This document shows, one piece after another, positions 47,828 to 62,337 of a stretch of DNA of 64,000 bases; positions within the stretch are counted from its first letter, which is position 1; each line of letters starts with the position of its first letter. A program made the position numbers and the translations under genes. This DNA is from Micrococcus porci (lineage in GTDB: Bacteria; Actinomycetota; Actinomycetes; Actinomycetales; Micrococcaceae): NCBI RefSeq assembly GCF_020097155.1, contig NZ_CP083691.1, forward strand, positions 1,116,001-1,180,000, written 5' to 3'. The notes beneath the pieces are model-generated. The model was not told the DNA's origin. It saw only the letters and a program-made list of their open reading frames with translations, and did not search any database.

Positions 47828-48841
47828 TCACACCTTCCGCATCAGGACCCGGGTCACCTCGTGCTGCCGGTTCTTCGTCAGCACCAGCCGGGCGCGCCCG
47901 CGCGTGGGCTGCACGTTCTGGGCCAGGTTCGGCCCGTTGATGCGGTCCCAGATGGACCGGGCGGTCTCCCGGGCCTCCTCGTCGGACAGGGAGGCGTACC
48001 GGTGGAAGAAGGCGTCGGGGTCGCGGAACGCGCTCGAGCGCAGACCCATGAACCGCTCCACGTACCAGTCCCGGATCCAGTCGGCCCGTGCGTCCACGTA
48101 GACGGAGAAGTCGAAGAAGTCCGACACGCTCAGCCCCGGGGTGCCGTCCGCCCGGAGGAGCGGCGGGGCCAGGACGTTCAGGCCCTCGACGATGAGCACG
48201 TCCGGCCGGTGCACGACCTGGCGCCGCTCCGGGACGATGTCGTAGGTGACATGCGAGTAGACCGGCGCGCTCACCTCGGCCGCGCCCGACTTCACGTCCG
48301 CCATGAACCGCAGCAGCGCCCGGCGGTCGTAGGACTCGGGGAAGCCCTTGCGGTCCATGATCCCGCGCTCCTGGAGCACGGCGTTGGGATGCAGGAAGCC
48401 GTCCGTGGTGATCAGTTCCACCCGCGGGGTGGACGGCCAGCGGCGCAGCATCTCCTGGAGCACGCGCGCGGTCGTGGACTTGCCGACGGCCACCGAGCCG
48501 GCCACGCCGATCACGTAGGGGGTGCGGCCCGTGCGCTCCCCGAGGAACTCGTTGGTGGCCCGCCGCAGCGCGCCGGCCGCCTCGACGTGGATGCCCAGCA
48601 GGCGCGAGAGGGGCAGGTACACCTCGGCGACCTCGCGGAGGGAGAGGGTCTCCCCGAGCCCGCGCAGCCGCTCGACGTCGTCCTGGTCGAACGGCTGGTC
48701 CAGCTGGTCCGCCAGGCGCGCCCACGTCTGCCGCTCCAGCTCCACGAAGGGGCTCAGGTGGGGATCGCCGGCGGAGGCGGGGCCGGGCGCGTCGGCCGGG
48801 GCGGTGGGGGCGCCGCCGCCCCCGTCTCGGGTGTCCTTCAC
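47828..48841 (-). CDS. coaA: pantothenate kinase, type I (CoaA)
   Basis: First step of coenzyme A synthesis from pantothenate. 337 residues: P-loop VIGVAGSVAVGKSTTARVLQ, DGFLHPNAVLQERGIMDRKG, PESYDRRALLRFMADVKSG, VYSHVTYDIVPERRQVVHRP and VLIVEGLNVL. I chose the GTG at 48839-48841; CATGAT, ending 6 bases before it, may be a weak -10 for a leaderless transcript. N-terminus has about 25 Gly/Ala/Pro-rich residues. The gene diverges from galE across a 20-G tract. Confidence 0.94.
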   Translation of the reverse strand: MKDTRDGGGGAPTAPADAPGPASAGDPHLSPFVELERQTWARLADQLDQPFDQDDVERLRGLGETLSLREVAEVYLPLSRLLGIHVEAAGALRRATNEFLGERTGRTPYVIGVAGSVAVGKSTTARVLQEMLRRWPSTPRVELITTDGFLHPNAVLQERGIMDRKGFPESYDRRALLRFMADVKSGAAEVSAPVYSHVTYDIVPERRQVVHRPDVLIVEGLNVLAPPLLRADGTPGLSVSDFFDFSVYVDARADWIRDWYVERFMGLRSSAFRDPDAFFHRYASLSDEEARETARSIWDRINGPNLAQNVQPTRGRARLVLTKNRQHEVTRVLMRKV

Positions 48842-48914
48842 CGGTCCATCATGGCAGGCCCGGGGCCGGCGGCCGGCCACCGCGTCCCGCCGACCGGCCA
48901 GGACGACGGCGCAG

Positions 48915-48934
48915 GGGGGGGGGGGGGGGGGGGG
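48915..48934 (+). repeat. poly-G tract of 20 bases in coaA-galE intergenic region
   Basis: Twenty consecutive G residues, the only homopolymer of this size in the window. It spans the place where the -35 box of galE should be, 14 bases upstream of the galE -10 hexamer. Confidence 0.95.
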
Positions 48935-48948
48935 CGCGTCCGCCCGCA

Positions 48949-48954
48949 TAGGAT
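48949..48954 (+). promoter_or_regulatory. -10 box of leaderless galE
   Basis: TAGGAT ends 6 bases before the galE ATG. With a 17-base spacer the -35 hexamer would be 48926-48931, inside the poly-G tract. No ribosome binding site is present. Confidence 0.55.
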
Positions 48955-48960
48955 CGGGGC

Positions 48961-50004
48961 ATGCGTGCTCTCGTGACCGGCGGCGCCGGGTATCTCGGCT
49001 CCCACACCGTGACGACCCTCCTCGACGCGGGTCACGACGTGCTGGTGCTGGACAGCCTGGCCGGCGCCGGGCGTGCGGGGCTCGAGCGCGCGGCGGAGGT
49101 CTGCGGCGTGGGGCTCGGGGGCGCGCGCCTGCGCCTGGTCGTGGCGGACATCCGCCGCCCGGAGGACTGGGCCGACGAGGTCGTCGCCTGGGCCCCCGAC
49201 ACCGTGGTCCACTTCGCGGGCCTGAAGTCGCCGACCGAGTCGATGGCCTCGCCCGCCGAGTACTACAGCGTGAACGTCGGCGGCACCGCCCACGTGGCCG
49301 AGGCCGCCGTGCGCGCCGGCGCCCGGACCCTGCTGTTCTCCTCGTCCGCGACCGTGTACGGCGACCGGGCGCCCGTGCCGGTCGCCGAGTCCGCGCCGAT
49401 CGACCCCGTCAGCCCCTACGGCCGCTCCAAGGCCATGGCCGAGCAGGTCCTGACCGACGTCCACGCCGCCTCGCCGGGACTGTCCGTCGCGTCCCTGCGC
49501 TACTTCAACCCGGTGGGCGCCCACCCCTCCGGCCGCATGGGCGAGGACCCGCAGGGCACCCCGGCGAACCTGATGCCCTTCGTCTCCCGGGTGGCCTCCG
49601 GCGCCTACCCCGAGCTCACGGTCTTCGGCGCGGACTTCGCCACCCGGGACGGCAGCGCCGTCCGCGACTTCATCCACGTCATGGACCTGGCCGAGGCGCA
49701 CGTGGCCGCCCTCGAGTGGATGGCGGCCCGCCCCTCCGAGGAGGCCGGGGTGCGGGTGTGGAACATCGGCCGCGGGGAGGGGGTCACCGTGTTCGAGATG
49801 GTGCGCGCCTTCGAGGAGGTCACCGGCCGCCCGGTGCCGTTCACCGTGGGGGGCCGCCGCGCGGGGGACATCGCCGAGTCCTGCGCCGACGTCGGCGCCG
49901 TCGCCCGCGACGTGGGCTGGCGGGCCCGTCGCGACGTGCGGGAGATGGTGCGCGACCTCTGGGCCTGGCAGCAGGCCGAGCAGGAGGGCGACGGCGGCCC
50001 CTGA
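48961..50004 (+). CDS. galE: UDP-glucose 4-epimerase
   Basis: Interconverts UDP-glucose and UDP-galactose for surface polysaccharides and galactose use. 347 residues of the extended short-chain dehydrogenase family: MRALVTGGAGYLGSHTVTTL for NAD, VVHFAGLKSPTESMASPAEY, LLFSSSATVYGD, the catalytic YGRSK, LRYFNPVGAHPSGRMGEDP and DFIHVMDLAEAH. The GLKSPTESMA and NPVGAHPSG motifs are specific for GalE. Expression may vary with the length of the upstream G tract (inference). Confidence 0.94.
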   Translation: MRALVTGGAGYLGSHTVTTLLDAGHDVLVLDSLAGAGRAGLERAAEVCGVGLGGARLRLVVADIRRPEDWADEVVAWAPDTVVHFAGLKSPTESMASPAEYYSVNVGGTAHVAEAAVRAGARTLLFSSSATVYGDRAPVPVAESAPIDPVSPYGRSKAMAEQVLTDVHAASPGLSVASLRYFNPVGAHPSGRMGEDPQGTPANLMPFVSRVASGAYPELTVFGADFATRDGSAVRDFIHVMDLAEAHVAALEWMAARPSEEAGVRVWNIGRGEGVTVFEMVRAFEEVTGRPVPFTVGGRRAGDIAESCADVGAVARDVGWRARRDVREMVRDLWAWQQAEQEGDGGP

Positions 50005-50080
50005 GCCCGCGCCCGCGGGCCGTCCCCCTGCGGCGGCGGGGTCCCCTGTCCGCCCGCGGCGGATGCGCACGGGCACCCGG

Positions 50081-50086
50081 TATCCT
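50081..50086 (+). promoter_or_regulatory. -10 box of leaderless glmS
   Basis: TATCCT ends 7 bases before the glmS ATG at 50094. No Shine-Dalgarno sequence is present. Confidence 0.5.
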
Positions 50087-50093
50087 CATGCGC

Positions 50094-51965
<1,872 letters not shown>

Positions 51966-51986
51966 CCTCGCCCTGACGAGCGACGA

Positions 51987-52018
51987 CGACGCCCCCGCCG
52001 GGAACGACGGGGGCGTCG
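51987..52018 (+). terminator. terminator after glmS
   Basis: A perfect 11-bp stem with a 10-base loop, 21 bases after glmS. Confidence 0.6.
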
Positions 52019-52116
52019 CCGCGTCCGGGGCGGTGCCGGACCCGGTGCGGCCGAGGGCTCTCCTCCACGGGCGCGGCGGCGTCGGCTGAGCCGAGGGGCG
52101 GCCGGGCTCCGCGCAC

Positions 52117-52122
52117 TAGACT
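52117..52122 (+). promoter_or_regulatory. -10 box upstream of glycogen-debranching gene
   Basis: TAGACT; start near 52129 would give a 50-nt leader with the GAGAGG ribosome binding site of the gene. A GTG at 52131 in the same frame would be a leaderless alternative start. Confidence 0.4.
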
Positions 52123-52178
52123 CGGGGTGAGTGCGTGCCGGATCCGGCGCGCCCCCCGAGACTTCCGGAGAGGCCTTC

Positions 52179-54310
<2,132 letters not shown>

Positions 54311-54314
<4 letters not shown>

Positions 54315-55120
54315 GCCGCCCCGCCGGGTCCGCGCCGGCTGTCGACGGCGACGCCCAGGCCGCGCCGCGCGGCCCCCAGGCCGGGCGTCGCGTCCAGGCG
54401 GACCGGGGGCGGGGCCGCCGACGGCGCCGGATCCTGGGCGCTGTCCTGGCGGCCGCCGCCCTCGTGCTCGCCGCGGCGTTCGGCCCCGGGCTGATGCGCG
54501 CCGCGGACATGACGCTGCACCCCCGCCCGGACGACCCGCCCCGGGTGGACGCGCTGCTGGTGCTCTACAGTCAGCCCGCGGTCTACGACGCCGCCCTGGA
54601 GCTGCTGGACCGCGGCGTCGCCGACCGGGTGTTCGTCTCCGCGCACCTCGGCCCGGACGGGTTCGAGAAGTTCTGCGGCACCCCGGCCCAGCGCGACCCC
54701 CGCACCCGGGGCGTCGAGGTCGAGTGCTTCTCCCCGGACCCCGTCACCACCCAGGGCGAGGTCATGTTCGCCGCGGACCGCATGCGTGCCCTCGGGCTGC
54801 GCCGGCTGGGGGTGCTGACCTTCGACCAGCACCTCGAGCGCGCCCGCCTGCTGGCCGAGCGGTGCCTCCCCGCCGCGGACGGCAGCGTCTCCATGTACCG
54901 GTTCGACGGCGGCTACACCGGCGCCGAGAAGGTGCGCCAGGACGTCTACGGCACGGCGGCCTTCGCCAAGGTCGCCCTGACCACGGACTGCTCCGGCGAG
55001 CTCCCGGACGTCCTGCAGTGGCCGCTGGACCTGGTCAAGCGGACGGCCGGCATGCCGGTCGGGGCCGTCGCGGAGTCGGCCGCCGGCGTCGGCCGCGCGG
55101 GCGCGGGGGTGCGGCCGTGA
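54311..55120 (+). CDS. DUF218 (YdcF-like) membrane-anchored protein
   Basis: Encodes 269 residues. The first 40 are Arg/Ala-rich, a single membrane segment (about 41-60, [20 protein letters not shown]) follows, and the remaining extracytoplasmic part has the pattern of DUF218: [32 protein letters not shown], and [20 protein letters not shown] with [20 protein letters not shown]. Function unknown; the family is linked to envelope metabolism. GTG start overlaps glgX by four bases and its end overlaps acpS by four, so it is in the same transcript. Confidence 0.7.
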
Positions 55121-55479
55121 TCGTCGGGATCGGCGTGGACGTGGTGGACGTCCCCCGCTTCGAGCGGCAGCTGGCGCGCACGCCCGCCCTGCGGGAGCGG
55201 CTGTTCACGGAGGAGGAGCGGGACCTGTCCCTGCGCTCCCTCGCCGCCCGGTTCGCCGCGAAGGAGGCGATCGCCAAGGCCCTGGGGGCACCGCCGGGCA
55301 TGATGTGGCACCACTGCAGCATCCCGCGCCCCGCGCACGGGGACGGACGGCCCGAGGTCCGGCTGACGGACTCCGTCCGGGACCGGGCCGACGAACTGGG
55401 CGTCACCCACTGGCACCTGTCCCTGAGCCACGACGGCGACGTGGCGGTGGCGTACGTCGTCGCCGAGCGCCACGACTGA
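55117..55479 (+). CDS. acpS: holo-[acyl-carrier-protein] synthase
   Basis: Attaches the phosphopantetheine arm of CoA to acyl-carrier protein. 120 residues: [20 protein letters not shown] with the metal-binding Asp, [30 protein letters not shown] with the Glu/Lys pair, and [21 protein letters not shown] start overlapping the preceding stop. Confidence 0.95.
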   Translation: MIVGIGVDVVDVPRFERQLARTPALRERLFTEEERDLSLRSLAARFAAKEAIAKALGAPPGMMWHHCSIPRPAHGDGRPEVRLTDSVRDRADELGVTHWHLSLSHDGDVAVAYVVAERHD

Positions 55480-55512
55480 GGCCCGGCCGGGCCGGAGCGG
55501 GAGGAGCACCTG

Positions 55513-57097
55513 ATGCGAGCACACACGGGAACCGACGTGCGGGCGGCCGAGCGGCCCCTGCTGGATGAAGGGCGGGGCGAGGCGCTCATGCGGACCGCCG
55601 CGTGGGGCCTGGCCGAGCACGTGGCCGCCGAGCTGCGGGCGCGGGGACCGGTGGCCGGGGCGACCGTGGCGGCCCTGGTGGGGCCGGGCAACAACGGCGG
55701 GGACGCGCTGTGGGCTCTGGCCTTCCTGCGTCGCCGCGGCGTCGAGGCGGTCGCGGTGCCCGTGCGTCGGAACGAGGCGGGCGAGCCGGTGTGGCATGCC
55801 GCCGGCTGGGCCGCCCTGCAGGCCGCCGGCGGACGGCGGTCCACGGCGGTCCCGGCCCGGGCGGCCGTCGTGGTGGACGCGATGCTCGGCACGGGTGCCC
55901 GCGGGGGCTTCACCCTGCCGGAGCCGGCGCGGCACCTGCCGTCCGGGGCCGCCGTGGTGGCCTGCGACCTGCCCTCGGGCGTGGACGCCGACACCGGGGC
56001 CGTCCCCGGCGAGGCCCTGGCCGCCGACCTCACCGTGACCTTCGGCGCGTCCAAGACGGGGCTGCTGCTCGGCGCCGGACCGGGCCGGGCCGGGCGGGTG
56101 GTGTGCGTCGACATCGGCCTGGGACCACACCTGCCGGCCGATCCCGCCGCCGGGCTGCATGTCGTGGACGACGACGCCGTCGCCCGCCTGCACCCGGTCC
56201 CGGCCCGGGACGCCCACAAGTACACGCGCGGGGTGGTCGGCGTCGTCGCCGGCTCGGAGCGGTATCCGGGGGCCGCGGTCCTCGCGGTGGGCGGGGTCCT
56301 GGCGGGCGGCGCCGGGATGGCGCACCACGGCGGGCCGGCCCGGGCGGGGGACCTCGTCCTCGCCGCGCATCCGGCCGCCCTGACCTCCGCGGACGGCCCG
56401 GCGCCGGAGCGCGCCGACGCCTGGGTGCTCGGCCCCGGCCTGGGCGACGGCGACGGCGCGCGGGAGCGGGTCCGCGCGACCGTCGCCGCGGTGCTCGCCT
56501 CCGGGGCGGACGGCGACCGCGGCCCGGCGGCGCTCGTGGTGGACGCGTCCGCCCTCGACCTCGTGACCGGGGAGGATCTGGCGGCGCTCGCCGCCGTGGA
56601 CGCTCGCACGGTCATCACCCCGCACGCGGGGGAGTGGGCGCGTCTGCGCGACCGCCTCCCCGTGCCCGCCGCCGACGCCGTGGACGTGGACGAGGACGGC
56701 GCCGGGGAGCTGGCGCGGCTGCGGGCGTGGACCGCCGCGCGCGGGGTCACGGTCCTGCTCAAGGGGCCGGCCTCGCTGGCGGTCGCCCCGGACGGGCAGG
56801 CCTGGCTCATGCGCGACGGCGGCCCGCAGCTCGGCGTCGCCGGCACGGGCGACGTCCTGGCCGGGGCCCTGGGGGCCGTCCTCGCGGCCGAGACCGCCCG
56901 GGCACGCCGGGGCGGCGACGAGCGGCACGGGGCCGCGCGGGGTGGCCGGCCGTCGCCCGCCGCGCTCGCGGCGGCCGCGGCCTGGCTGCACGCCCGGGCC
57001 GGCGTCCGGCAGGCGGCCGACGGCCGCGCCACGGCGGACACCCTCCCCGCCGCGCTGGGCGACGTGGTGGCCCGGCGCTGGTGGGAGAATGACGCGC

Positions 57098-57114
<17 letters not shown>
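55513..57114 (+). CDS. nnr: bifunctional NAD(P)H-hydrate epimerase / ADP-dependent NAD(P)H-hydrate dehydratase
   Basis: Repairs hydrated NADH and NADPH. 533 residues, a fusion of two domains. The N-terminal epimerase (about 1-215) has VAALVGPGNNGGDALWALAF and VVACDLPSGVDADTGAVPGE; the C-terminal dehydratase (about 225-530) has HKYTRGVVGVVAGSERYPGA, WVLGPGLGDGDGARERV, TVITPHAGEWARL and the ADP-binding LGVAGTGDVLAGALGAVLA. GGGAGGAGCACCTG before the ATG. Insertions rich in Ala and Arg near the end. Overlaps the alr start by 17 bases. Confidence 0.93.
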
Positions 57115-58296
<1,182 letters not shown>

Positions 58297-58300
<4 letters not shown>

Positions 58301-58917
58301 TCGCCGGCCGCCGTGCTGAGCAGCCCCTCCCCGCCCCGGTCTGGGAGCGGCGCGTGCCCCTCGACGGCGCCGCCGGCACCCGGGAGTTCGGCGCCGCGCT
58401 CGCGGGCGTGCTGCGCGCGGGCGACGTGCTGATCCTCACCGGGGAGCTCGGCGCGGGCAAGACGACCCTCACGCAGGGCCTCGGCGCGGGCCTGGGCGTG
58501 CGCGAGGGCGTGATCTCCCCGACCTTCGTGCTCTCCCGCATCCACCCGTCGCTGGCGGACGGGCCCGACCTGGTCCACGTGGACGCTTACCGGCTGCGCT
58601 CGGCCGGGGAGTTGACGGACCTGGACCTCGAGGCCACCGCCGACCGCTCCGTCACCGTGGTCGAGTGGGGCCGCGGCATGGCCGAGTCCCTCGCAGGCTT
58701 CCCCGAGGACCCGGAGGCGTCCTGGCTGGACGTCGAGGTCCTCCGGGCCCGCGGCGGGGCGGACCTCCCCGACGGCCCCGCCGGCGGCGACGCCGCCCCC
58801 GACGCGCCGGTGATCGTCACCGACTTCTCCGACGAGGAGGGCGAGGCGGCCGAAGAGGTGCGCACCGCCGTCGTGCGCGCCCACGGCCCCCGCTGGGCCG
58901 CGGTGGCCCTTCCGTAG
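58297..58917 (+). CDS. tsaE: tRNA t6A synthesis ATPase TsaE with acidic C-terminal extension
   Basis: ATPase component of the TsaBDE complex making N6-threonylcarbamoyladenosine in tRNA. 206 residues: LRAGDVLILTGELGAGKTTL (Walker A), VISPTFVLSRIHPS, VHVDAYRLRSAGELTDLDLE and VTVVEWGRGMAESL (Walker B region). Family length is about 150; residues 150-195 are an extra Gly/Ala/Asp/Glu-rich extension. Start overlaps alr by four bases. Confidence 0.93.
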
Positions 58918-58920
58918 ACT
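58915..58920 (+). promoter_or_regulatory. -10 box of leaderless tsaB
   Basis: TAGACT overlaps the tsaE stop codon (its last codons read CCG TAG) and ends 7 bases before the tsaB ATG. No ribosome binding site. Confidence 0.45.
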
Positions 58921-58927
58921 GGCGGGC

Positions 58928-59608
58928 ATGCCCCTGCTCCTGGCCCTCGACTCCTCCTCCGCCGCGTCCGTCGCCCTCCTGCGCGACGGAGAGCCCCTCG
59001 CCGCCTGGTCCACCGCGGACACGACCAGCCACGCCGAGGTCCTCGCCCCGGCGGTGCGGCAGGTTCTCGCGGAGGCCGGCGTCGCGGGGGGCGACCTGGA
59101 CGGGATCGCCGCGGGCGTCGGGCCGGGCCCGTTCACCGGCCTGCGGGCCGGGCTGGCCACCGCGGAGGCCCTGGGCTTCGCGTGGGACGTGCCGGTGCAC
59201 GGGATCCGGAGCCTGGACGCCCTGGCCCACCGGGCGGGCACGGACGCGTTCGCGCACGCCGTCGAGGAGTTCGTCGTCGTCACCGACGCGCGGCGCCGCG
59301 AGGTCTACTGGGCGCACTACGCCCAGGTCGGCGGGCAGCCGACCCTCCTGCACGGGCCCTTCGTCACCCCCGCCGCCGAGGTCACCCCGCTGCCCGCCTA
59401 CGGGGCCGGCGCCGGCCTCTACCCCGAGGCCCTGCACGCGGTCGACGGCTGGGAGGGCGCCGTGCCCGACGCCGTCAGCCTGGGCCGCGTGGACGAGCTC
59501 GCCCTGCGCCGCGGCCGCGGCGTGCTGCCGCCCACGCCCCTGTACCTCCGCGAGTCCGACGCCACGGTGCCGGCCCCGCGCACCCCGGCGCGGCCCGCCG
59601 GCGCATGA
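58928..59608 (+). CDS. tsaB: tRNA t6A synthesis scaffold protein TsaB
   Basis: Non-catalytic paralogue of TsaD that forms the t6A complex. 226 residues: LLALDSSSAASVALLRDGEP, SHAEVLAPAVRQVLAEAGVA, GVGPGPFTGLRAGLATAEAL and VVTDARRREVYWAHYAQ. Its stop overlaps the rimI start by four bases (ATGA). Confidence 0.93.
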   Translation: MPLLLALDSSSAASVALLRDGEPLAAWSTADTTSHAEVLAPAVRQVLAEAGVAGGDLDGIAAGVGPGPFTGLRAGLATAEALGFAWDVPVHGIRSLDALAHRAGTDAFAHAVEEFVVVTDARRREVYWAHYAQVGGQPTLLHGPFVTPAAEVTPLPAYGAGAGLYPEALHAVDGWEGAVPDAVSLGRVDELALRRGRGVLPPTPLYLRESDATVPAPRTPARPAGA

Positions 59609-60150
59609 GCCTGCCCGACGCTACGGACCCCGGCGACGACGCCGCGCCCGCCCACGGGCTGCCCGCCGGGTTCCTGCTGCGCCCCATGACCGTGTGGGAT
59701 GTCCCCGAGGTGCTGGAGCACGAGGAGACCCTGTTCCCGCTGGACGCCTGGCCGGGGCACTTCTACGCCGAGGAGCTCGCCCAGGCGGGCCCCGCCGGCG
59801 CGCTCGACGCCCACGGCCGCCCCACGACCCGGGACTACCGCGTGGTGGTCCGCCAGGACACCGGGGAGATCGTCGGGTACGGCGGCATCATGGCCGTGGG
59901 GGACACCGCAGACGTGCAGACCATCGGCACTGCCGCCGCCGTCCAGGGCCGCGGGATCGGCGCCGCGCAGCTGCGCTGGATGGTCGCCGCCGCGCGCGAG
60001 CGCGGGGCCGAGTCCCTGCTGCTCGAGGTCCGCGAGTCCAACGCCGCCGCCCGCCGGCTCTACGCGCGGCACGGGTTCGAGCCGATCGCCGTGCGCCGCG
60101 GCTACTACCCGGGCGGCGAGGACGCCGTCGTCATGCGCCGGGCCCTCTGA
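59605..60150 (+). CDS. rimI: GNAT acetyltransferase, RimI-type (ribosomal protein S18 alanine N-acetyltransferase)
   Basis: Acetylates the N-terminus of S18 in relatives. 181 residues: LRPMTVWDVPEVLEHEETLF, PLDAWPGHFYAEELAQAGPA, the acetyl-CoA loop VQGRGIGAAQLRWMVAAARE and LEVRESNAAARRLYARHGFE. The LEVR(E/D)SN motif and the tsaB-tsaD neighbours identify the RimI group. N-terminal 20 residues are Asp/Ala-rich. Confidence 0.92.
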   Translation: MSLPDATDPGDDAAPAHGLPAGFLLRPMTVWDVPEVLEHEETLFPLDAWPGHFYAEELAQAGPAGALDAHGRPTTRDYRVVVRQDTGEIVGYGGIMAVGDTADVQTIGTAAAVQGRGIGAAQLRWMVAAARERGAESLLLEVRESNAAARRLYARHGFEPIAVRRGYYPGGEDAVVMRRAL

Positions 60151-60176
60151 ACGCGGCCCCGCCCGGCGGCCCGGCC

Positions 60177-60182
60177 TAGAAT
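60177..60182 (+). promoter_or_regulatory. -10 box of leaderless tsaD
   Basis: TAGAAT, the best -10 match in the window, ends 7 bases before the tsaD ATG at 60190; no ribosome binding site between. Confidence 0.55.
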
Positions 60183-60189
60183 GGCCCCC

Positions 60190-61284
60190 ATGTCCGCCAC
60201 CGCAACCGCCCCCCTCGTCCTCGGCATCGAGTCCTCCTGCGACGAGACCGGCGTCGGGATCGCCCGCGGCACCGCCCTGCTGGCCCACGAGGTCGCCTCC
60301 TCCGTGGAGGAGCACGTGCGCTTCGGCGGCGTCATCCCGGAGATCGCCGCGCGCGCCCACCTCGAGGCCCTCGTGCCCACCGTCCGCCGCGCCCTCGACG
60401 CCGCCGGGGTCACGCTGGACGAGGTCGACGCGATCGCCGTGACCTCCGGGCCCGGACTCGCCGGGGCGCTGATGGTCGGCGTCGCGGGGGCCAAGGCGCT
60501 CGCGGTGGCGGCGGACAAACCGCTCTACGGGATCAACCACCTCGTGGCCCACGTCGGCGTCGGGCTGCTGGACGGCGTGCGCCCCGCCGACTGGGACGAC
60601 CTGCCCCGGGACCTCGGCGCGCTGCTCGTCTCCGGCGGGCACACCGAGATCCTCCAGGTGGACCGGATCAGTTCGGACGTCACCCTGCTGGGCTCCACCA
60701 TCGACGACGCCGCCGGCGAGGCGTACGACAAGGTCGCCCGCCTCATCGGGGCCGGGTATCCCGGCGGCCCCGTGATCGACCGGATGGCGCAGGAGGGGGA
60801 CCCGAAGGCGTTCCGGTTCCCCCGCGGGCTGACGGCCGGCAAGTTCGTGGGCACCGCGGAGGAGCCCGGCCCGCACCGGCACGACTGGTCCTTCTCGGGG
60901 CTCAAGACCGCCGTCTCCCGGGCCGTGGAGCAGTTCGAGGCGCAGGGGCTCGAGGTGCCGCGCACGGACATCGCCGCGTCCTTCCAGGAGGCGGTGGCCG
61001 ACGTCATCACGGCCAAGGCCGTGCGGGCGTGCCGCGAGCACGGCCTCACGCACCTGCTGCTCGGCGGCGGTGTGGCCGCCAACTCCCGCCTGCGCGGGCT
61101 GCTCGCCGACCGGTGCCGCTCCGCCGGGATCGAGCTCGTCGTCCCGCCGGTCAACCTGTGCACGGACAACGGGGCCATGGTCGCCGCGCTCGGCGCCCGG
61201 CTCGTGGCCGACGGCGTCGCCCCCTCGGACCTCGCGTTCGGGGCGGATCCGGGCCAGCCCGTCTCCGCGGTCAGCGCCGCCTGA
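60190..61284 (+). CDS. tsaD: tRNA N6-adenosine threonylcarbamoyltransferase TsaD
   Basis: Catalytic subunit of t6A synthesis. 364 residues of the ASKHA fold: [40 protein letters not shown], metal ligands His117 and His121 in [57 protein letters not shown] and the last ligand Asp in [18 protein letters not shown]. An ATG at 60181 is in frame but the -10 position points to 60190. Confidence 0.96.
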   Translation: MSATATAPLVLGIESSCDETGVGIARGTALLAHEVASSVEEHVRFGGVIPEIAARAHLEALVPTVRRALDAAGVTLDEVDAIAVTSGPGLAGALMVGVAGAKALAVAADKPLYGINHLVAHVGVGLLDGVRPADWDDLPRDLGALLVSGGHTEILQVDRISSDVTLLGSTIDDAAGEAYDKVARLIGAGYPGGPVIDRMAQEGDPKAFRFPRGLTAGKFVGTAEEPGPHRHDWSFSGLKTAVSRAVEQFEAQGLEVPRTDIAASFQEAVADVITAKAVRACREHGLTHLLLGGGVAANSRLRGLLADRCRSAGIELVVPPVNLCTDNGAMVAALGARLVADGVAPSDLAFGADPGQPVSAVSAA

Positions 61285-61311
61285 CGCGCCGGCCCGACGG
61301 CGGCCGGCGCG
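61285..61311. terminator. terminator after tsaD
   Basis: A perfect 10-bp GC-rich stem with a 7-base loop, directly after the tsaD stop and between convergent genes. Confidence 0.6.
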
Positions 61312-61329
61312 CGCCCGTCGTGGCCGGGC

Positions 61330-62337
61330 CTACTCGCTGCCCTTCGACTGCTCGTCGCCGGACCGCCCGCCGTGGACCTCCTCGGGGAGCTCCGCCACGG
61401 GGACCACGACGACGTCCTCGAGCTTCCAGTCGAGCTCCTCGATCCGCTCGCGCAGGTCGGCGCAGCGGCCCACGGTGACGTCGGCGCCGTGCCGGGGCAC
61501 CACGAACATCTCCAGGTGGAACACGTGGCCCTCGTCGCGCACCCGGGCGCCGGCGTGCCGGACCCACGGCTGGGCCCACGCCACCCGCTCGGCGCGGTCG
61601 ATGATCGGGTGCGGGCGCGCGCCGTCGATCGTGGTGGCGCGGCGGTCCGCCAGGTTCGTGACGGCCTCCTTGAGGTTCTTCCAGCCGTCCAGCACGATGC
61701 TCACGCCCACGAAGATCGCCGCCGCGGCGTCCGCCCACCACCAGCCCAGGCCGATACCGGCCACGCCGACGATGGTCGCCACGCCCGTCTGCCAGTCCGC
61801 CTTGTTCATGTCCGCGTCCGCGTACAGCACGCGGTCGTGGAGCTGCTCGGCGAGCTTGAGCTTCTTGTGGCCGAGGATCATGGGCCCGGGCACGGACAGG
61901 GCCATCACGGCCATCATGAACCAGCCCTGCCACACGGTGTGCCCGAACAGGTCGAACGTGCCGATGGGCGGGTGCTCCGCCGTCAGCAGGCCCAGGAGGG
62001 AGTCGCCGACGAGGACCACGCCCATCACGGACAGGGCGACGGCGGCCACGAGGTGTCCCACCCCGACGGACCGGTGAGAGCCGTAGGGCCGGGCCCGCGT
62101 CGGGGCCATGCGGGCCACGCGCAGGGCGACGAGGAACGCGATCGGCGGGATCAGGGAGAGCAGGTCCTCGATCCACGCGGCGCGCATGGCCTGCGAGGAG
62201 CCCATCACGACCGCCACGAGCGAGACCGTGAGCACGAGCCAGCCGAGGGAGACCCACTCGAGGACCACGGCCTGGTGGGCGGCCCGCGCGACGTCGTCGG
62301 GCAGCTCGGCGCGTCCGATGGTGCGCTTCTCGCTCAT
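61330..62337 (-). CDS. cation-efflux (CDF-type) membrane transporter
   Basis: Encodes 335 residues with about five or six membrane segments in the first 220 (LGWLVLTVSLVAVVMGSSQA, WIEDLLSLIPPIAFLVALRV, GVGHLVAAVALSVMGVVLVG, VWQGWFMMAVMALSVPGPMI, GVATIVGVAGIGLGWWWADA) and a cytoplasmic C-terminal domain of about 100 residues. LYADADMNKADWQTG has the paired acidic residues expected in the fifth segment; the fold fits the cation diffusion facilitator family, metal unknown. Uses the rare TAG stop. Start overlaps the preceding lipoprotein stop (ATGA). Confidence 0.82.
   Translation of the reverse strand: MSEKRTIGRAELPDDVARAAHQAVVLEWVSLGWLVLTVSLVAVVMGSSQAMRAAWIEDLLSLIPPIAFLVALRVARMAPTRARPYGSHRSVGVGHLVAAVALSVMGVVLVGDSLLGLLTAEHPPIGTFDLFGHTVWQGWFMMAVMALSVPGPMILGHKKLKLAEQLHDRVLYADADMNKADWQTGVATIVGVAGIGLGWWWADAAAAIFVGVSIVLDGWKNLKEAVTNLADRRATTIDGARPHPIIDRAERVAWAQPWVRHAGARVRDEGHVFHLEMFVVPRHGADVTVGRCADLRERIEELDWKLEDVVVVPVAELPEEVHGGRSGDEQSKGSE

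Noticed and set aside
48915..48934. Poly-G tract as a pure sequencing artefact
   Set aside because: Exact length may be wrong, but a long G run of this kind cannot arise from a single miscall and is kept as a real repeat with uncertain length.
47744..48976. A 410-codon plus-strand frame opposite coaA
   Set aside because: Antisense to a clear CoaA gene and ends in a poly-Gly translation of the G tract.
48522..50093. An N-terminal extension of over 500 codons on GlmS
   Set aside because: GlmS needs Cys directly after the initiator Met; the extension overlaps coaA and galE in other frames.
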